Positions 48,323 through 57,811 of a stretch of 64,000 nucleotides of DNA are shown here, one piece after another. The position numbers and the translations under genes are program-made. The notes below the pieces were generated by a model. It did no database searches, was not told where the DNA came from, and saw only the letters and a list, made by a program, of their open reading frames with translations. Numbering within the stretch: position 1 is the stretch's first letter; each line of letters opens with the position of its first letter. Source of the stretch: Arthrobacter humicola (GTDB taxonomy: Bacteria; Actinomycetota; Actinomycetes; Actinomycetales; Micrococcaceae); NCBI RefSeq assembly GCF_022803015.1, contig NZ_JAFKON010000001.1:434001-498000 (forward strand), in the 5' to 3' direction.

Positions 48323-48583
48323 TTAGAGCGCGTTGACCTTCTTGGAGATGGCCGACTTGCGGTTTGCAGCGTTGTTCTTGTGGAGAACACCCTTGCTGAC
48401 GGCCTTGTCCAGCTTGCGGCTGGCAGAAAGCAGTGCAACAGCCGCAGCATCCTTGTCGGTGGACTCAACGGCGGTGTTGACGGCGCGGATGGCCGTCTTC
48501 AGCTCGGACTTGACTGCGTTGTTGCGCAGGCGAGCCTTTTCGTTGGTCAGGATGCGCTTCTTCTGGGACTTGATATTAGCCAC
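48323..48583 (-). CDS. rpsT: 30S ribosomal protein S20
   Basis: An 86-aa basic helical protein binding 16S rRNA in the body of the small subunit. The sequence begins [20 protein letters not shown] and continues [17 protein letters not shown] and [20 protein letters not shown], typical of S20. GTG start at 48583. Monocistronic on the minus strand opposite holA, the usual actinobacterial context. A TATTAT (48721-48716, minus) could be its -10 element with a leader of about 125 bases. Confidence 0.97.
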   Translation of the reverse strand: MANIKSQKKRILTNEKARLRNNAVKSELKTAIRAVNTAVESTDKDAAAVALLSASRKLDKAVSKGVLHKNNAANRKSAISKKVNAL

Positions 48584-48786
48584 GTGTGAACTCTCTTTTT
48601 CAATGCGGAAAATGGTCTAGAGGGCTTTCAGATTGGCCATTGACTGAGCGGCGTGGGGATACCTATGGCGACCAACCATCTGTGGCCGTCGACCTGCACG
48701 GACACACAGCTGTAAATAATAGCAGAGATCAACGTGCAGGCACGAGTGCGGGTGGCGATCCGCCGCCGCGCACGGCGTCCGCCGGG

Positions 48787-49392
48787 TCAGCTCCAGCCGT
48801 GCCGCTGCCGCAGCGCGGCCGCGATGTCGTTGAAGCGGCCTGCGTCCAGGATCGCTCCTTCGCGCCGGATGTCCTTCGCGTTGATCTGCAGAACCCGGTC
48901 CAGCTTCGCTTCGCTGGGCCGCCACTGGCGGTCCCAGGGTCCCGTGCCGATGTCCACGTAGTCATCCGACCGGCGGGAGTCGCCGTCGTGGTCCTTGCTC
49001 GTCAGCATCAGGCCCAACAAATACCGGCCGCTGGTGCCCACCAGCAGCACCGGACGGTCCTTGCCCTGGGAGTAGTCCTCTTCGTAGGGCACCCAGGTCC
49101 AGACGATCTCGCCGGGCTCGGGCAGGCCGTTGGGTGCGGGGGCATAGCGGACGGCAGCCCGCCCCCGGAAGTCGCCGGGATATGTCCCGGTCAGTCCGGC
49201 GGCGGGGGTGCCGCCTGTGGAGCGGGCCGGGGTGCCGGGACGCGTCTGGCGCGGCCGCCGCGTCGCCGCAGGCTTTCGGGCGGGTTTTGCCGCCGGCCCA
49301 CGGGTGGTTCCCGGTGCGGAGCCGCCAAGTTTATCCAGGAAGCGCAGGGCGTCGCGGACCGCGCCGCTGATCGATCGTAAATTCCAAGCCAT
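48787..49392 (-). CDS. PemK/MazF-like protein with disordered N-terminus
   Basis: A 201-aa protein. The first 75 residues are basic and Pro/Ala/Thr rich. The C-terminal 110 residues match the PemK/MazF-like fold: GEIVWTWVPYEEDYSQGKDR, RPVLLVGTSGRYLLGLMLTS, then DVGTGP-like DYVDIGTGPWDRQWRPSEAK and KLDRVLQIN. Toxins of this family are mRNA interferases, but there is no adjacent antitoxin gene, and close homologues near lepA in actinobacteria look like chromosomal housekeeping members. Activity is therefore uncertain. Confidence 0.75.
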   Translation of the reverse strand: MAWNLRSISGAVRDALRFLDKLGGSAPGTTRGPAAKPARKPAATRRPRQTRPGTPARSTGGTPAAGLTGTYPGDFRGRAAVRYAPAPNGLPEPGEIVWTWVPYEEDYSQGKDRPVLLVGTSGRYLLGLMLTSKDHDGDSRRSDDYVDIGTGPWDRQWRPSEAKLDRVLQINAKDIRREGAILDAGRFNDIAAALRQRHGWS

Positions 49393-49751
49393 GGGGAAAC
49401 CATACCGGCAACCCCGCAGAGAAGGCGGCGGGGAAAGGGAGTGGAAGAGGTGGAACAGAGGGTGGCCGACAGTCGGCTGGCGGCGAGGCGGGGGCGGTCC
49501 CAGGCACGGCGCTGCGCGCAGTCAGATCCGGGGGCCAGCCGCAGCCGAATCGAGGCCAGATCGGTGGGCGGAATCCCGCCGAGAGTCCACCGGACCCGGG
49601 GCAGCGCGCAACGCAACGCAGGGATGCACTGCCACTGGCCCGGACGTGGGAGACTATAGGGACAGAAATGCGCCACGTCGCAGGATGGCATACGAGCATC
49701 CGCACCGAGCCGTGGAAAAGCCAACAGTAATGCCAACAGTAAGGACCCTGC
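49393..49751. other. Intergenic region before lepA
   Basis: 359 bases between the divergent PemK-like gene and lepA. Best promoter-like element is TATAGG at 49655-49660 on the plus strand, without a clear -35. The lepA ribosome-binding site AAGGA is at 49740-49744. Open frames here lack ribosome-binding sites or family resemblance and were not accepted. Confidence 0.4.
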
Positions 49752-51605
49752 GTGTCTCCCATGGCCCGCACCGCCCCGGTGCCCGCCGCAACAGATCCGG
49801 CCATCATCCGGAACTTCTGCATCATTGCGCACATTGACCACGGCAAATCCACACTGGCCGACCGGATGCTCCAGTTCACCGGTGTTGTCCAGTCCCGTGA
49901 CATGAAGGCCCAGTACCTGGACCGCATGGACATTGAGCGCGAACGCGGCATCACCATCAAATCCCAGGCCGTCCGCATGCCCTGGGAACTCGACGGCACC
50001 AGCTACGCGCTGAACATGATCGACACCCCCGGGCACGTCGACTTCACGTACGAGGTCTCCCGCTCGCTCGCGGCCTGCGAAGGCGCGATCCTGCTGGTGG
50101 ACGCGGCCCAGGGCATCGAGGCCCAGACCCTCGCCAACCTCTACCTGGCGATGGAAAACAACCTCACCATCATTCCGGTCCTGAACAAGATCGACCTCCC
50201 GGCAGCCCAGCCGGAGAAATACGCGGCGGAACTCGCCAACCTGATCGGCGGCGACCCCGACGACGTGCTCCGCGTCTCCGGCAAGACCGGCATGGGCGTC
50301 GAGGTCCTGCTGGACAAGATCGTCCGCGACCTGCCGGCACCGGTGGGCGACCCGAACGCCCCCGCCCGGGCCATGATCTTCGACTCGGTCTACGACACCT
50401 ACCGCGGTGTGGTCACCTACGTCCGCGTCGTCGACGGCATGCTGCACCCGCGTGAACGCATCCAGATGATGTCCACCCGTGCCACGCACGAGCTCCTTGA
50501 GATTGGTGTGAGCTCCCCGGAACCCACCCCCTCCAAGGGCCTTGGCGTTGGCGAGGTCGGCTACCTCATCACCGGTGTGAAGGACGTCCGCCTGTCCAAG
50601 GTGGGCGACACCGTCACCAACCTGGCCAAGCCGGCCACGGAGTCCCTCCCCGGCTACGCGGACGCCAAGCCGATGGTCTTCTCCGGCCTGTATCCGCTCG
50701 ACGGCACGGACTATCCGGTGCTCCGCGATGCGCTGGAGAAGCTGATGCTCAACGACGCCGCACTGGTGTACGAGCCCGAAACGTCCGCCGCGCTGGGCTT
50801 CGGCTTCCGCGTGGGATTCCTGGGCCTGCTGCACCTGGAAATCACCCGCGAGCGGCTCGAACGCGAATACAACCTGGACCTCATTTCCACCGCGCCCAAC
50901 GTCGAATACGAGGTCACGCTGGAGGACAAGAAGGTCGTCCACGTCACCAACCCCAGCGAATACCCCACCGGCAAGATCGCTGAGGTCCGTGAGCCGATGG
51001 TGTCCGCCACCATCCTTGCGCCAAACGAGTTTGTCGGCGCCATCATGGAGCTGTGCCAGAGCCGGCGCGGCGTCATGGGCGGCATGGACTACCTCTCCGA
51101 GGACCGGGTGGAAATCCGCTACCGCCTGCCGCTGGCCGAAATCGTCTTCGATTTCTTCGACATCCTCAAATCCAAGACCCGCGGCTACGGGTCACTGGAC
51201 TGGAAGGCCGACGGCGAGCAGGTGGCCGACCTGGTCAAGGTGGACATCATGCTCCAGGGCGAACAGGTTGATGCGTTCTCCGCCATCACCCACCGCGACA
51301 AGGCCTACGCCTACGGCGTGATGATGACCGGCAAGCTGCGCGAACTCATCCCGCGCCAGCAGTTCGAGGTGCCCATCCAGGCCGCCATCGGCTCCAGGAT
51401 CATCGCCCGCGAAAGCATCCGCGCCATCCGCAAGGACGTCCTTGCCAAGTGCTACGGCGGTGACATCACCCGAAAGCGCAAGCTGCTGGAAAAGCAGAAG
51501 GAAGGCAAGAAGCGCATGAAGATGGTGGGCCGCGTCGAGGTGCCGCAGGAGGCTTTCATCGCCGCGCTGACAACGGACGAGTCCAAGGACAAGGCCAAGA
51601 AGTAA
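49752..51605 (+). CDS. lepA: Elongation factor 4 (LepA)
   Basis: A ribosome-dependent GTPase that back-translocates or aids 30S assembly. The 617-aa protein has all G motifs: [15 protein letters not shown] near residue 26, [14 protein letters not shown] and [12 protein letters not shown]-like domains III and V and the LepA-specific C-terminal domain with [20 protein letters not shown] and [20 protein letters not shown] follow. The GTG at 49752 has AAGGA seven bases upstream. An ATG three codons later is possible. Likely transcribed with hemW. Confidence 0.97.
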   Translation: MSPMARTAPVPAATDPAIIRNFCIIAHIDHGKSTLADRMLQFTGVVQSRDMKAQYLDRMDIERERGITIKSQAVRMPWELDGTSYALNMIDTPGHVDFTYEVSRSLAACEGAILLVDAAQGIEAQTLANLYLAMENNLTIIPVLNKIDLPAAQPEKYAAELANLIGGDPDDVLRVSGKTGMGVEVLLDKIVRDLPAPVGDPNAPARAMIFDSVYDTYRGVVTYVRVVDGMLHPRERIQMMSTRATHELLEIGVSSPEPTPSKGLGVGEVGYLITGVKDVRLSKVGDTVTNLAKPATESLPGYADAKPMVFSGLYPLDGTDYPVLRDALEKLMLNDAALVYEPETSAALGFGFRVGFLGLLHLEITRERLEREYNLDLISTAPNVEYEVTLEDKKVVHVTNPSEYPTGKIAEVREPMVSATILAPNEFVGAIMELCQSRRGVMGGMDYLSEDRVEIRYRLPLAEIVFDFFDILKSKTRGYGSLDWKADGEQVADLVKVDIMLQGEQVDAFSAITHRDKAYAYGVMMTGKLRELIPRQQFEVPIQAAIGSRIIARESIRAIRKDVLAKCYGGDITRKRKLLEKQKEGKKRMKMVGRVEVPQEAFIAALTTDESKDKAKK

Positions 51606-51650
51606 CGGTGCAGGTAATGACTGTTGCTGCAGTATCGGCAGGCCGGGCCC

Positions 51651-52889
51651 GTGCCTAGCGTTCTTCCCCTCGGCGATCCGGCGCCGGCGGACGGGCTGCT
51701 GCCCGCCCAGGCGGGCGAGGGCGCCGATCAGCGCGCTTTTGGGCTGTACGTGCACATCCCGTTCTGCGCGGTCCGCTGCGGGTACTGCGATTTCAACACC
51801 TACACCGCCACCGAGCTGGGCGGCGGGGCCTCCCAGGACGCCTACGCCGCCACCGCGATCGCGGAAGTGGAGTTCGCCGCCGCGGCCCTGAAGGGCAGCG
51901 GCCTGCCCGACCGTCCCCTCAGCACGGTCTTCTTCGGCGGCGGAACCCCCACGCTGCTGCCGGCGGAGGACCTGGCGCGCATCCTCACCGCCGCGATCGA
52001 CGCCTGGGGACTGCAGCCCGGCGCCGAGGTGACCACCGAGGCGAACCCCGATTCCGTCACGCCCGCATCCCTGCAGCTGCTGGCCGACGCCGGGTTCACC
52101 CGCGTTTCGTTCGGCATGCAGTCGGCCGTGCCGCACGTCCTGAAAGTCCTGGACCGCACCCACACGCCCAGCCGGGTGCCCGAGGTGGTGCAGTGGGCGC
52201 GTAATGCCGGGCTCTCGGTCAGCCTCGACCTCATATACGGGACGCCGGGGGAGTCGCTGGAGGACTGGCGCTACTCGCTCGAGACCGCACTGTCCTACGC
52301 CCCCGACCACATCAGCGCCTATGCCCTGATCGTTGAAGACGGCACCAAGCTTGCCGTGCAGATCCGCCGTGGCGAAGTGCCGGAAATCGACGACGACGAC
52401 CACGCCGCCAAGTACGAACTCGCCGACGAACTGATTTCCGCCGCCGGGCTCAACTGGTACGAGGTCAGCAACTGGTCCCGCACCCCCGAACAGGCCTGCC
52501 GGCACAACCTCGCCTACTGGCGCGGGGACGACTGGTGGGGCATCGGGCCCGGGGCACACTCGCACGTGGGCGGCGTCCGCTGGTGGAACGTCAAGCACCC
52601 CACCGCCTACGCCAACCGCCTCGGCGCCGGCGCTTCACCCGCCGCCGGACGCGAAACGCTGGACTCCGAAACCCGCAACGTGGAACGGGTCATGCTCGAG
52701 GCCCGGCTCAATTCCGGACTCGACATCCCAAGCCTCGGCGGCCTGGGGGACACCGGCAGGCACGCTGTCGCAGGGCTGATCGCGGACGGCCTCGTGGACC
52801 CCGCGGCGGCTTTCAAAGGCCGGCTCATTCTCACGCTTAAGGGCCGGCTGCTGGCTGACGCCGTCGTCCGCAGGATCCTGCCGGACTAG
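51651..52889 (+). CDS. hemW: Radical SAM heme chaperone HemW
   Basis: A 412-aa radical SAM protein that binds heme and inserts it into respiratory targets. It was long annotated as oxygen-independent coproporphyrinogen oxidase. The cluster motif CAVRCGYCDF (CX3CX2C) is near residue 42, followed by FFGGGTPTLLP and SFGMQSAVPHVLKVLDR. The motif CRHNLAYWRGDDWWGIGPGA near residue 285 supports HemW rather than HemN. The GTG at 51651 is the best start. A TTG at 51624 would add nine residues. It follows lepA by 45 bases, a common pairing. Confidence 0.93.
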   Translation: MPSVLPLGDPAPADGLLPAQAGEGADQRAFGLYVHIPFCAVRCGYCDFNTYTATELGGGASQDAYAATAIAEVEFAAAALKGSGLPDRPLSTVFFGGGTPTLLPAEDLARILTAAIDAWGLQPGAEVTTEANPDSVTPASLQLLADAGFTRVSFGMQSAVPHVLKVLDRTHTPSRVPEVVQWARNAGLSVSLDLIYGTPGESLEDWRYSLETALSYAPDHISAYALIVEDGTKLAVQIRRGEVPEIDDDDHAAKYELADELISAAGLNWYEVSNWSRTPEQACRHNLAYWRGDDWWGIGPGAHSHVGGVRWWNVKHPTAYANRLGAGASPAAGRETLDSETRNVERVMLEARLNSGLDIPSLGGLGDTGRHAVAGLIADGLVDPAAAFKGRLILTLKGRLLADAVVRRILPD

Positions 52890-52953
52890 TCTGCCCGGCA
52901 AAGCCTCCACTAGTTGGCTGCCGCATCAGCGGCCACAACACCCTGCCGCACAA

Positions 52954-52998
52954 AAGAGAGCCGGCCGCTGCCCCTGACGGGCGGCGGCCGGCTCTCTT
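52954..52998. terminator. Bidirectional terminator between hemW and DUF4870 gene
   Basis: A 15-bp perfect inverted repeat (52954-52968 with 52984-52998) with arms reading AAGAGAGCCGGCCGC and GCGGCCGGCTCTCTT. It has T-rich ends on both strands and lies between convergent genes. Confidence 0.85.
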
Positions 52999-53014
52999 GC
53001 TTGGTCCGGGCCGG

Positions 53015-53434
53015 CTATTTGATCCAGCGCAGGTTGAACTCGTAACGGTGCGGCTGGCCGCGGTTGACGTGGATGCCGGCCGCCACCGAGAAGCACGTCA
53101 CGGCGATCCAGATCACCGTGGCGAGCACGGCGAAGAGGTTGCCCACCACCGGGATGAAGACCAGCAGATTGGCCAGCACTGCGGCGAGCGTCGGCGGCAG
53201 CGTGAAATTGAGGGCTTCCTTGGATTCCTGTGCCGTGAACGGGCCGCGGTCCTTGAAGATGAGGTAGATCAGCAGCGACGGCACGCAGCCCAGGATGCCG
53301 CCAAAGTGCGCGAGCGTGGCCCACTGGCGGTCCTCGCTGGCCGTCAGCGGCAGCGCGTTTGCCGGAACGCCATGGTACGGGGGCTGGCCATGGCCAGCCT
53401 GATTGCCCGTGTGTTCGCGTGCGTTATCTGCCAC
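53015..53434 (-). CDS. DUF4870 (Tic20-like) small membrane protein
   Basis: A 139-aa protein. About 30 hydrophilic residues are followed by a DUF4870-like domain with three membrane helices (ATLAHFGGILGCVPSLLIYL, then LPPTLAAVLANLLVFIPVVG and LFAVLATVIWIAVTCFSVAA) and the characteristic RGPFTAQESKEALNFT linker. Function unknown. It is often found in firmicutes and actinobacteria. GTG start at 53434. Convergent with hemW. Confidence 0.85.
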   Translation of the reverse strand: MADNAREHTGNQAGHGQPPYHGVPANALPLTASEDRQWATLAHFGGILGCVPSLLIYLIFKDRGPFTAQESKEALNFTLPPTLAAVLANLLVFIPVVGNLFAVLATVIWIAVTCFSVAAGIHVNRGQPHRYEFNLRWIK

Positions 53435-53577
53435 GGTGTAGCCCTTCGGATTGCGGTGATGCGTTGCTGCCTGGGTTGTGCCTGAAATAGCCGGGACCGC
53501 ACTAGAAGCGCGGCCGCCGTTTCAAGAATACTTGCTCGGGCCCGGAAATGGAGATCAGGGGCGGCCGCCGCGGCGGA

Positions 53578-54429
53578 CTAGGGCACGGTGAGGAAGTCAA
53601 TGACCTCTTCCACGCGGCCGAGCAACGACGCCTCCAGATCAGCGTAGCTGCGGACAGCCCCCAGAAGTTTCTGCCAGCCGAGGCCGATGTCCTCCTTTGT
53701 GGAGTGGGGCCAGCCGAAAGCCATCAGGATCCCGGTCTTCCAGTCCGTGCCGCGGGGGATCACGGGCCACTGCTCGATCCCCAGGACCGCGGGCCGGATG
53801 GCCTGCCACACGTCCACGTAAGGGTGCCCCACAATCAGGACGTTGCCGGCGGCGCCCGGTGAGGCCATGACGGCGTCGGCGATCCGCGACTCCTTGGAGT
53901 CGGCCACGAGGTGGTCTACCAGCACGCCGAGGCGCCGGCCAGGGCCCGGGCCGAAGTCCGCCACGGCGGCCGCGAGGTCGTCAATGCCGTGCAGGGGCTC
54001 GACGACAATGCCCTCCACCCGGAGGTCATCGCCCCACACTTTCTCCACCAGCTCGGCGTCGTGCTTTCCTTCCACCCAGATGCGGCTGGCCTTGGCCACC
54101 TGTGCGCGCTGCCCCGCCACCCGCACCGAGCCCGACGCCGTACGGCCGGCCCCGGCGGCCGGTGCCGTCTTCTTCGGGGCCGGCGGCATCAGGCGGATGG
54201 GCTGGCCGTCCAAGAGGAAGCCGAAGCCGAGGCGGAAGGACCGCGACTTGCCCCGCCGGTCCTCCAGCGCCACCACGTGCATGCCGCCGGACTTCTCCAC
54301 CCGGGTGACGGCGCCCACCCAACCGGACTGGACCTCCTCGAGGACCATCCCGCGTTCCACCGGGACTTCCGGCAACTGGGTCTTGGCGGGGGCGGACAGG
54401 TCCTGGGGTCCCCAGTTCTGGTACGACAT
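53578..54429 (-). CDS. DUF3097 family protein with TOPRIM-like segment
   Basis: A 283-aa soluble protein typical of actinobacteria (DUF3097 as I recall the family). The N-terminal 90 residues are beta-rich. The C-terminal part has RIWVEGKHDAELVEKVWGDD and GVLVDHLVADSKESRIAD, resembling the Glu and Asp clusters of TOPRIM nuclease/primase folds. Its function is unknown. It is divergent from hrcA, separated by 318 bases that include the CIRCE element. ATG start MSYQNWGPQD is supported by conserved-looking context. Confidence 0.82.
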   Translation of the reverse strand: MSYQNWGPQDLSAPAKTQLPEVPVERGMVLEEVQSGWVGAVTRVEKSGGMHVVALEDRRGKSRSFRLGFGFLLDGQPIRLMPPAPKKTAPAAGAGRTASGSVRVAGQRAQVAKASRIWVEGKHDAELVEKVWGDDLRVEGIVVEPLHGIDDLAAAVADFGPGPGRRLGVLVDHLVADSKESRIADAVMASPGAAGNVLIVGHPYVDVWQAIRPAVLGIEQWPVIPRGTDWKTGILMAFGWPHSTKEDIGLGWQKLLGAVRSYADLEASLLGRVEEVIDFLTVP

Positions 54430-54624
54430 CTCTACACGCTAACTTTGCACTCGGAATGTACGGGCGGTCGGTGGAACTCTCCGGGGGCCGGAACCGGACC
54501 GCGACGACGCGGCAACGGCAGCGGCTGCCACGGTCTCGGCGCCGGCGTGACGGGAATCGCGTTCCCGCGGGCCACGCCTGGAGCGAATCCAATGCTAACA
54601 ACGCGGCGACTCATATTAGACTGG

Positions 54625-54651
54625 TTAGCACTTAGGCATGTCGAGTGCTAA
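54625..54651. promoter_or_regulatory. CIRCE operator upstream of hrcA
   Basis: TTAGCACTT, nine bases, GAGTGCTAA: the CIRCE inverted repeat TTAGCACTC-N9-GAGTGCTAA with one mismatch in the left arm. It is the HrcA-binding site, 97 bases before the hrcA start, and implies autoregulated heat-shock control of hrcA-dnaJ2. TATTAG at 54614-54619 may be the -10 element. Confidence 0.9.
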
Positions 54652-54747
54652 CCCTTGTCCTGTGGCGGGCCGTCCGTGCACCATTTGTGGACCCGGACGG
54701 GCGAGGGGAGTGGCACCGGCTGCGGGACAGTCGACAGGAGGTGGAGC

Positions 54748-55761
54748 GTGAGCGAACCGCGCAAACTCGAAGTGCTGCGCGCCATCGTGGAGGACTACGT
54801 CCATTCGCGTGAGCCCGTTGGTTCCAAAGCGCTCGTTGAACGGCACCATCTCGGCGTCTCGAGCGCCACGATCCGAAATGACATGGCGGCGCTGGAAGAC
54901 GAGGGCCTGATCACGGCACCGCACACGAGCGCCGGCCGGATCCCCACCGACAAGGGCTACCGGCTGTTCGTCGACCAGATCTCAGCGGTGAAGCCGTTGT
55001 CGCCGGCCGAGCGCCGGGCCATCCAGGCGCTGCTGGAAGGATCCGAGGACCTCGACGACATCCTTGACCGGACCGTGAGGCTCCTCTCGCACCTGACCAA
55101 CCAGGTCGCCGTCGTGCAGTATCCGCTGCGCAGCCGCGCCCGGGTGCGGCACATCGAGTTCGTGCTGCTGGCGCCCCGGAAAGTGCTGGCGGTCCTGATC
55201 GCGGACACCGGCAAAGTGGAGCAGCGCGTGATCGACGTCGGGCAGGACATTCCCGACGACGCGCTGGCGGAATTGCGGACCAGCTTTCTGGCCAGCCTGT
55301 CCGGTACACCGCTGAGCCTGATGCCGCAGCTGCTGCCCGCCGTCGTTGCCGACGGCCCGCCCGCGCGGCGCGGAGCAGCCCAGGCGCTGGCCCGCGGCCT
55401 TGAGGCCCTGGCCACGAGCAGCCGTGAAGAGCGCATGGTCATGGCCGGCACCGCCAACCTGGCCCGCTCCAATGTGGACTTCCCGCTCAGCATCGGCCCC
55501 GTGCTGGAGGCCCTCGAGGAACAGGTGGTCATGCTCCGCCTGCTCAGCGAAATGGCCGAAGACCCGCGCGGTGTGACCGTCAGCATCGGCCGGGAAAACC
55601 CCTACGACGGTCTCGCCGAGGCCTCGGTCGTGGCCACCGCCTACGGGCCGGACGCCACGGCCAAGGTCGGCGTGCTTGGGCCCACCCGGATGGACTATCC
55701 CACCACCATGGCCGCCGTCCGAGCGGTGGCCCGCTACCTTTCGAGGATCCTGGGCCCCTGA
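54748..55761 (+). CDS. hrcA: Heat-inducible repressor HrcA
   Basis: A transcriptional repressor of chaperone genes that binds CIRCE and is kept active by GroEL. The 337-aa sequence has the winged-helix N-terminus (KLEVLRAIVEDYVHSREPVG, then SSATIRNDMAALEDEGLI and HTSAGRIPTDKGYR) and the C-terminal regulatory part with LGPTRMDYPTTMAAVRAV. The GTG at 54748 has AGGAGG six bases upstream. Earlier in-frame starts would overlap the CIRCE region. Followed by dnaJ2 after 78 bases. Confidence 0.96.
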   Translation: MSEPRKLEVLRAIVEDYVHSREPVGSKALVERHHLGVSSATIRNDMAALEDEGLITAPHTSAGRIPTDKGYRLFVDQISAVKPLSPAERRAIQALLEGSEDLDDILDRTVRLLSHLTNQVAVVQYPLRSRARVRHIEFVLLAPRKVLAVLIADTGKVEQRVIDVGQDIPDDALAELRTSFLASLSGTPLSLMPQLLPAVVADGPPARRGAAQALARGLEALATSSREERMVMAGTANLARSNVDFPLSIGPVLEALEEQVVMLRLLSEMAEDPRGVTVSIGRENPYDGLAEASVVATAYGPDATAKVGVLGPTRMDYPTTMAAVRAVARYLSRILGP

Positions 55762-55839
55762 CAGGCCCGGGACCGAATACGACTTCTTGCCCCACAGGCA
55801 GTGCCCCACAGGCAGTACAACAAGGAAGAGATACACACT

Positions 55840-56970
55840 TTGAGCAGCCACTACGACGTTCTTGGAGTCTCCCGCGACGCATCGGGGGAGGAGATCAAGA
55901 AGGCCTACCGGAAACTGGCCCGGACCCTGCACCCGGACGTGAACCCCGGGGAGGACGCCTCGGACAGGTTCAAGGCCGTCACGCACGCCTACGAGGTCCT
56001 CTCCGATCCGCAGAAGCGCCGGGTCTATGACACCACGGGCAACGAGAACGGTACCGACAACGGGTTCGGCGGCGGCAGCTACTCGGGCCAGGGCTTCGCC
56101 TTCCAGGACATCTTCGAGACCTTCTTCGGCGCCGGTGGCGGCCAGGGCGGCCCGTCGTCCCGGGTCCGCCGCGGCCAGGACGCGCTGATCAGCGTCCGGA
56201 TCGACCTCCGCGATGCGGTGTTCGGCGTGAACAAAAAGCTCGAGGTCGACACGGCCGTCATCTGCCCCACCTGCGAGGGGTCCTGCTGCCGGGAAGGCAC
56301 CCACCCGGTCCGCTGCGACATCTGTGGCGGCAGCGGTCAGGTCCAGCGCGCCGTGCGGTCCATCCTGGGCCAGGTCATGACGTCCGCCCCCTGCGGGTCT
56401 TGCGAGGGCTTCGGCACCGTCATCAAGGACCCGTGCAACGAATGCAGCGGCCAGGGCCGGATCCGCAGCCGCCGCTCCCTCACCGTCAAGGTCCCGGCCG
56501 GCGTGGCCACCGGCACCCGCATCCAGCTGTCCGGCCAGGGCGAGGCAGGCCCCGCCGGCGGCCCCGCCGGGGACCTGTACGTGGAGATCCGGGTCAACAA
56601 CGACGCCACTTACGTGCGCGAGGGCGATGACCTCCACGCGAGCCTCAACATTCCCATGACGGCGGCCGCGCTCGGCACCGAAATATCCCTCGACACCTTC
56701 GACGGACAGCAGGAGATCGATGTCAAGGCCGGCACCCAGTCCGGCGAGATCATCACCCTTCGCGGTCTCGGCGTCACGCACCTGCGCGGCCACGGCCGCG
56801 GTGATCTGAAGGTGCACCTGCAGGTGGAAACACCGGTCAAGCTCGATCACGTCCAGGAAGAACTTCTCCGTCAGCTGGCCAAGCACCGCGGCGAGCACCT
56901 CACGGAAGGAAAGCTCGCGGCCAGCGGCGGCGTCTTCGCCAAACTGCGGGACCGGCTCGGTAACCTGTAG
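55840..56970 (+). CDS. dnaJ2: Chaperone DnaJ (second, HrcA-linked copy)
   Basis: A type I J-domain co-chaperone of DnaK. The 376-aa protein has a J domain with the HPD motif in TLHPDVNPG, a Gly/Phe-rich segment, and four zinc motifs near residues 140-215 (CPTCEGSC, CDICGGSG, CGSCEGFG, CNECSGQG), the first of which lacks the usual final Gly. Two beta-barrel substrate domains follow. The TTG at 55840 begins SSHYDVLGVSRDAS, with AAGGAAG 11 bases upstream. No grpE or dnaK is adjacent, as typical for dnaJ2. Confidence 0.95.
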   Translation: MSSHYDVLGVSRDASGEEIKKAYRKLARTLHPDVNPGEDASDRFKAVTHAYEVLSDPQKRRVYDTTGNENGTDNGFGGGSYSGQGFAFQDIFETFFGAGGGQGGPSSRVRRGQDALISVRIDLRDAVFGVNKKLEVDTAVICPTCEGSCCREGTHPVRCDICGGSGQVQRAVRSILGQVMTSAPCGSCEGFGTVIKDPCNECSGQGRIRSRRSLTVKVPAGVATGTRIQLSGQGEAGPAGGPAGDLYVEIRVNNDATYVREGDDLHASLNIPMTAAALGTEISLDTFDGQQEIDVKAGTQSGEIITLRGLGVTHLRGHGRGDLKVHLQVETPVKLDHVQEELLRQLAKHRGEHLTEGKLAASGGVFAKLRDRLGNL

Positions 56971-56972
56971 CG

Positions 56973-57761
56973 GTGAGCAACCCGGTCTTCTTCACCGCCC
57001 CAGGCACCCTGGACCAGCAGGTCCCCGGCTCGGCCTTCGTCCTCGGGGGCACCGAGGCCCGCCACGCCGTCACAGTCAAACGGATCGGCGTCGGCGAAGC
57101 CGTCGACATCGCGGACGGCGCCGGCAAGCGCCTGACCGGCACCGTGACAGCCGTCGCTGCCGGGGAGCTGACCGTCGAATGCGTGGGCCTGGCTGAGGAA
57201 CTACGGCCCGGAACACGGCTGGTCCTGGTCCAGGCCCTTGCCAAGGGCGACCGCGATGAACTGGCGGCCGAGACCGCGACCGAGTTGGGCATCGACGCCG
57301 TCATTCCCTGGCAGGCCGAGCGGTCCATTGTGCGGTGGAAGGCGGAGCGGGCCGCGAAGGCGCATGCCAAGTGGCAGTCGGTGGTGACAGCAGCTGCCAA
57401 GCAGGCGCGCCGGGCGTGGATTCCCGAGGTCCGGGCCGCCGTCGACGGCGCCGGGCTGCAGACGGCGGTAGCGGCGGCAGACCTCGCCGTTATCCTGCAT
57501 GAAGACGCCGTGCGCCCGCTGCGGCAGGTACTCGAGGCCTGGCTGGAAAGTGTTGGTCCCGGCGAGGTTGTGGCAGACGCTGCCGGATCCCGTGAGGTCC
57601 TGCTGATCGTGGGTCCGGAAGGCGGCATCAGCCCGCGGGAGGTGACCCGGCTTTGCGACGCCGGCGCAGTTACGGCCCTTTTGGGGCACCATGTGCTGCG
57701 TTCGTCCACGGCCGGGCCCGCCGCCACCGTGCTGGCCAGCGACATCCTCGGCCGCTGGTGA
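56973..57761 (+). CDS. rsmE: 16S rRNA (uracil-1498-N3) methyltransferase
   Basis: A SPOUT-class SAM-dependent enzyme methylating U1498 in helix 44. The 262-aa protein has a PUA-like N-terminus with LGGTEARHAVTVKRIGVGEA, then VLVQALAKGDRDELAAETAT and the trefoil-knot SAM site LLIVGPEGGISPREV and LGHHVLRSSTAGPAA at the C-terminus. GTG start two bases after the dnaJ2 stop, so it is in the hrcA-dnaJ2 operon and probably heat responsive. Confidence 0.95.
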   Translation: MSNPVFFTAPGTLDQQVPGSAFVLGGTEARHAVTVKRIGVGEAVDIADGAGKRLTGTVTAVAAGELTVECVGLAEELRPGTRLVLVQALAKGDRDELAAETATELGIDAVIPWQAERSIVRWKAERAAKAHAKWQSVVTAAAKQARRAWIPEVRAAVDGAGLQTAVAAADLAVILHEDAVRPLRQVLEAWLESVGPGEVVADAAGSREVLLIVGPEGGISPREVTRLCDAGAVTALLGHHVLRSSTAGPAATVLASDILGRW

Positions 57762-57811
57762 CCTGCGGCAGCCGTCGCCGCAGGTGACGTGATGCCTTGT
57801 TGAGGTGACGG

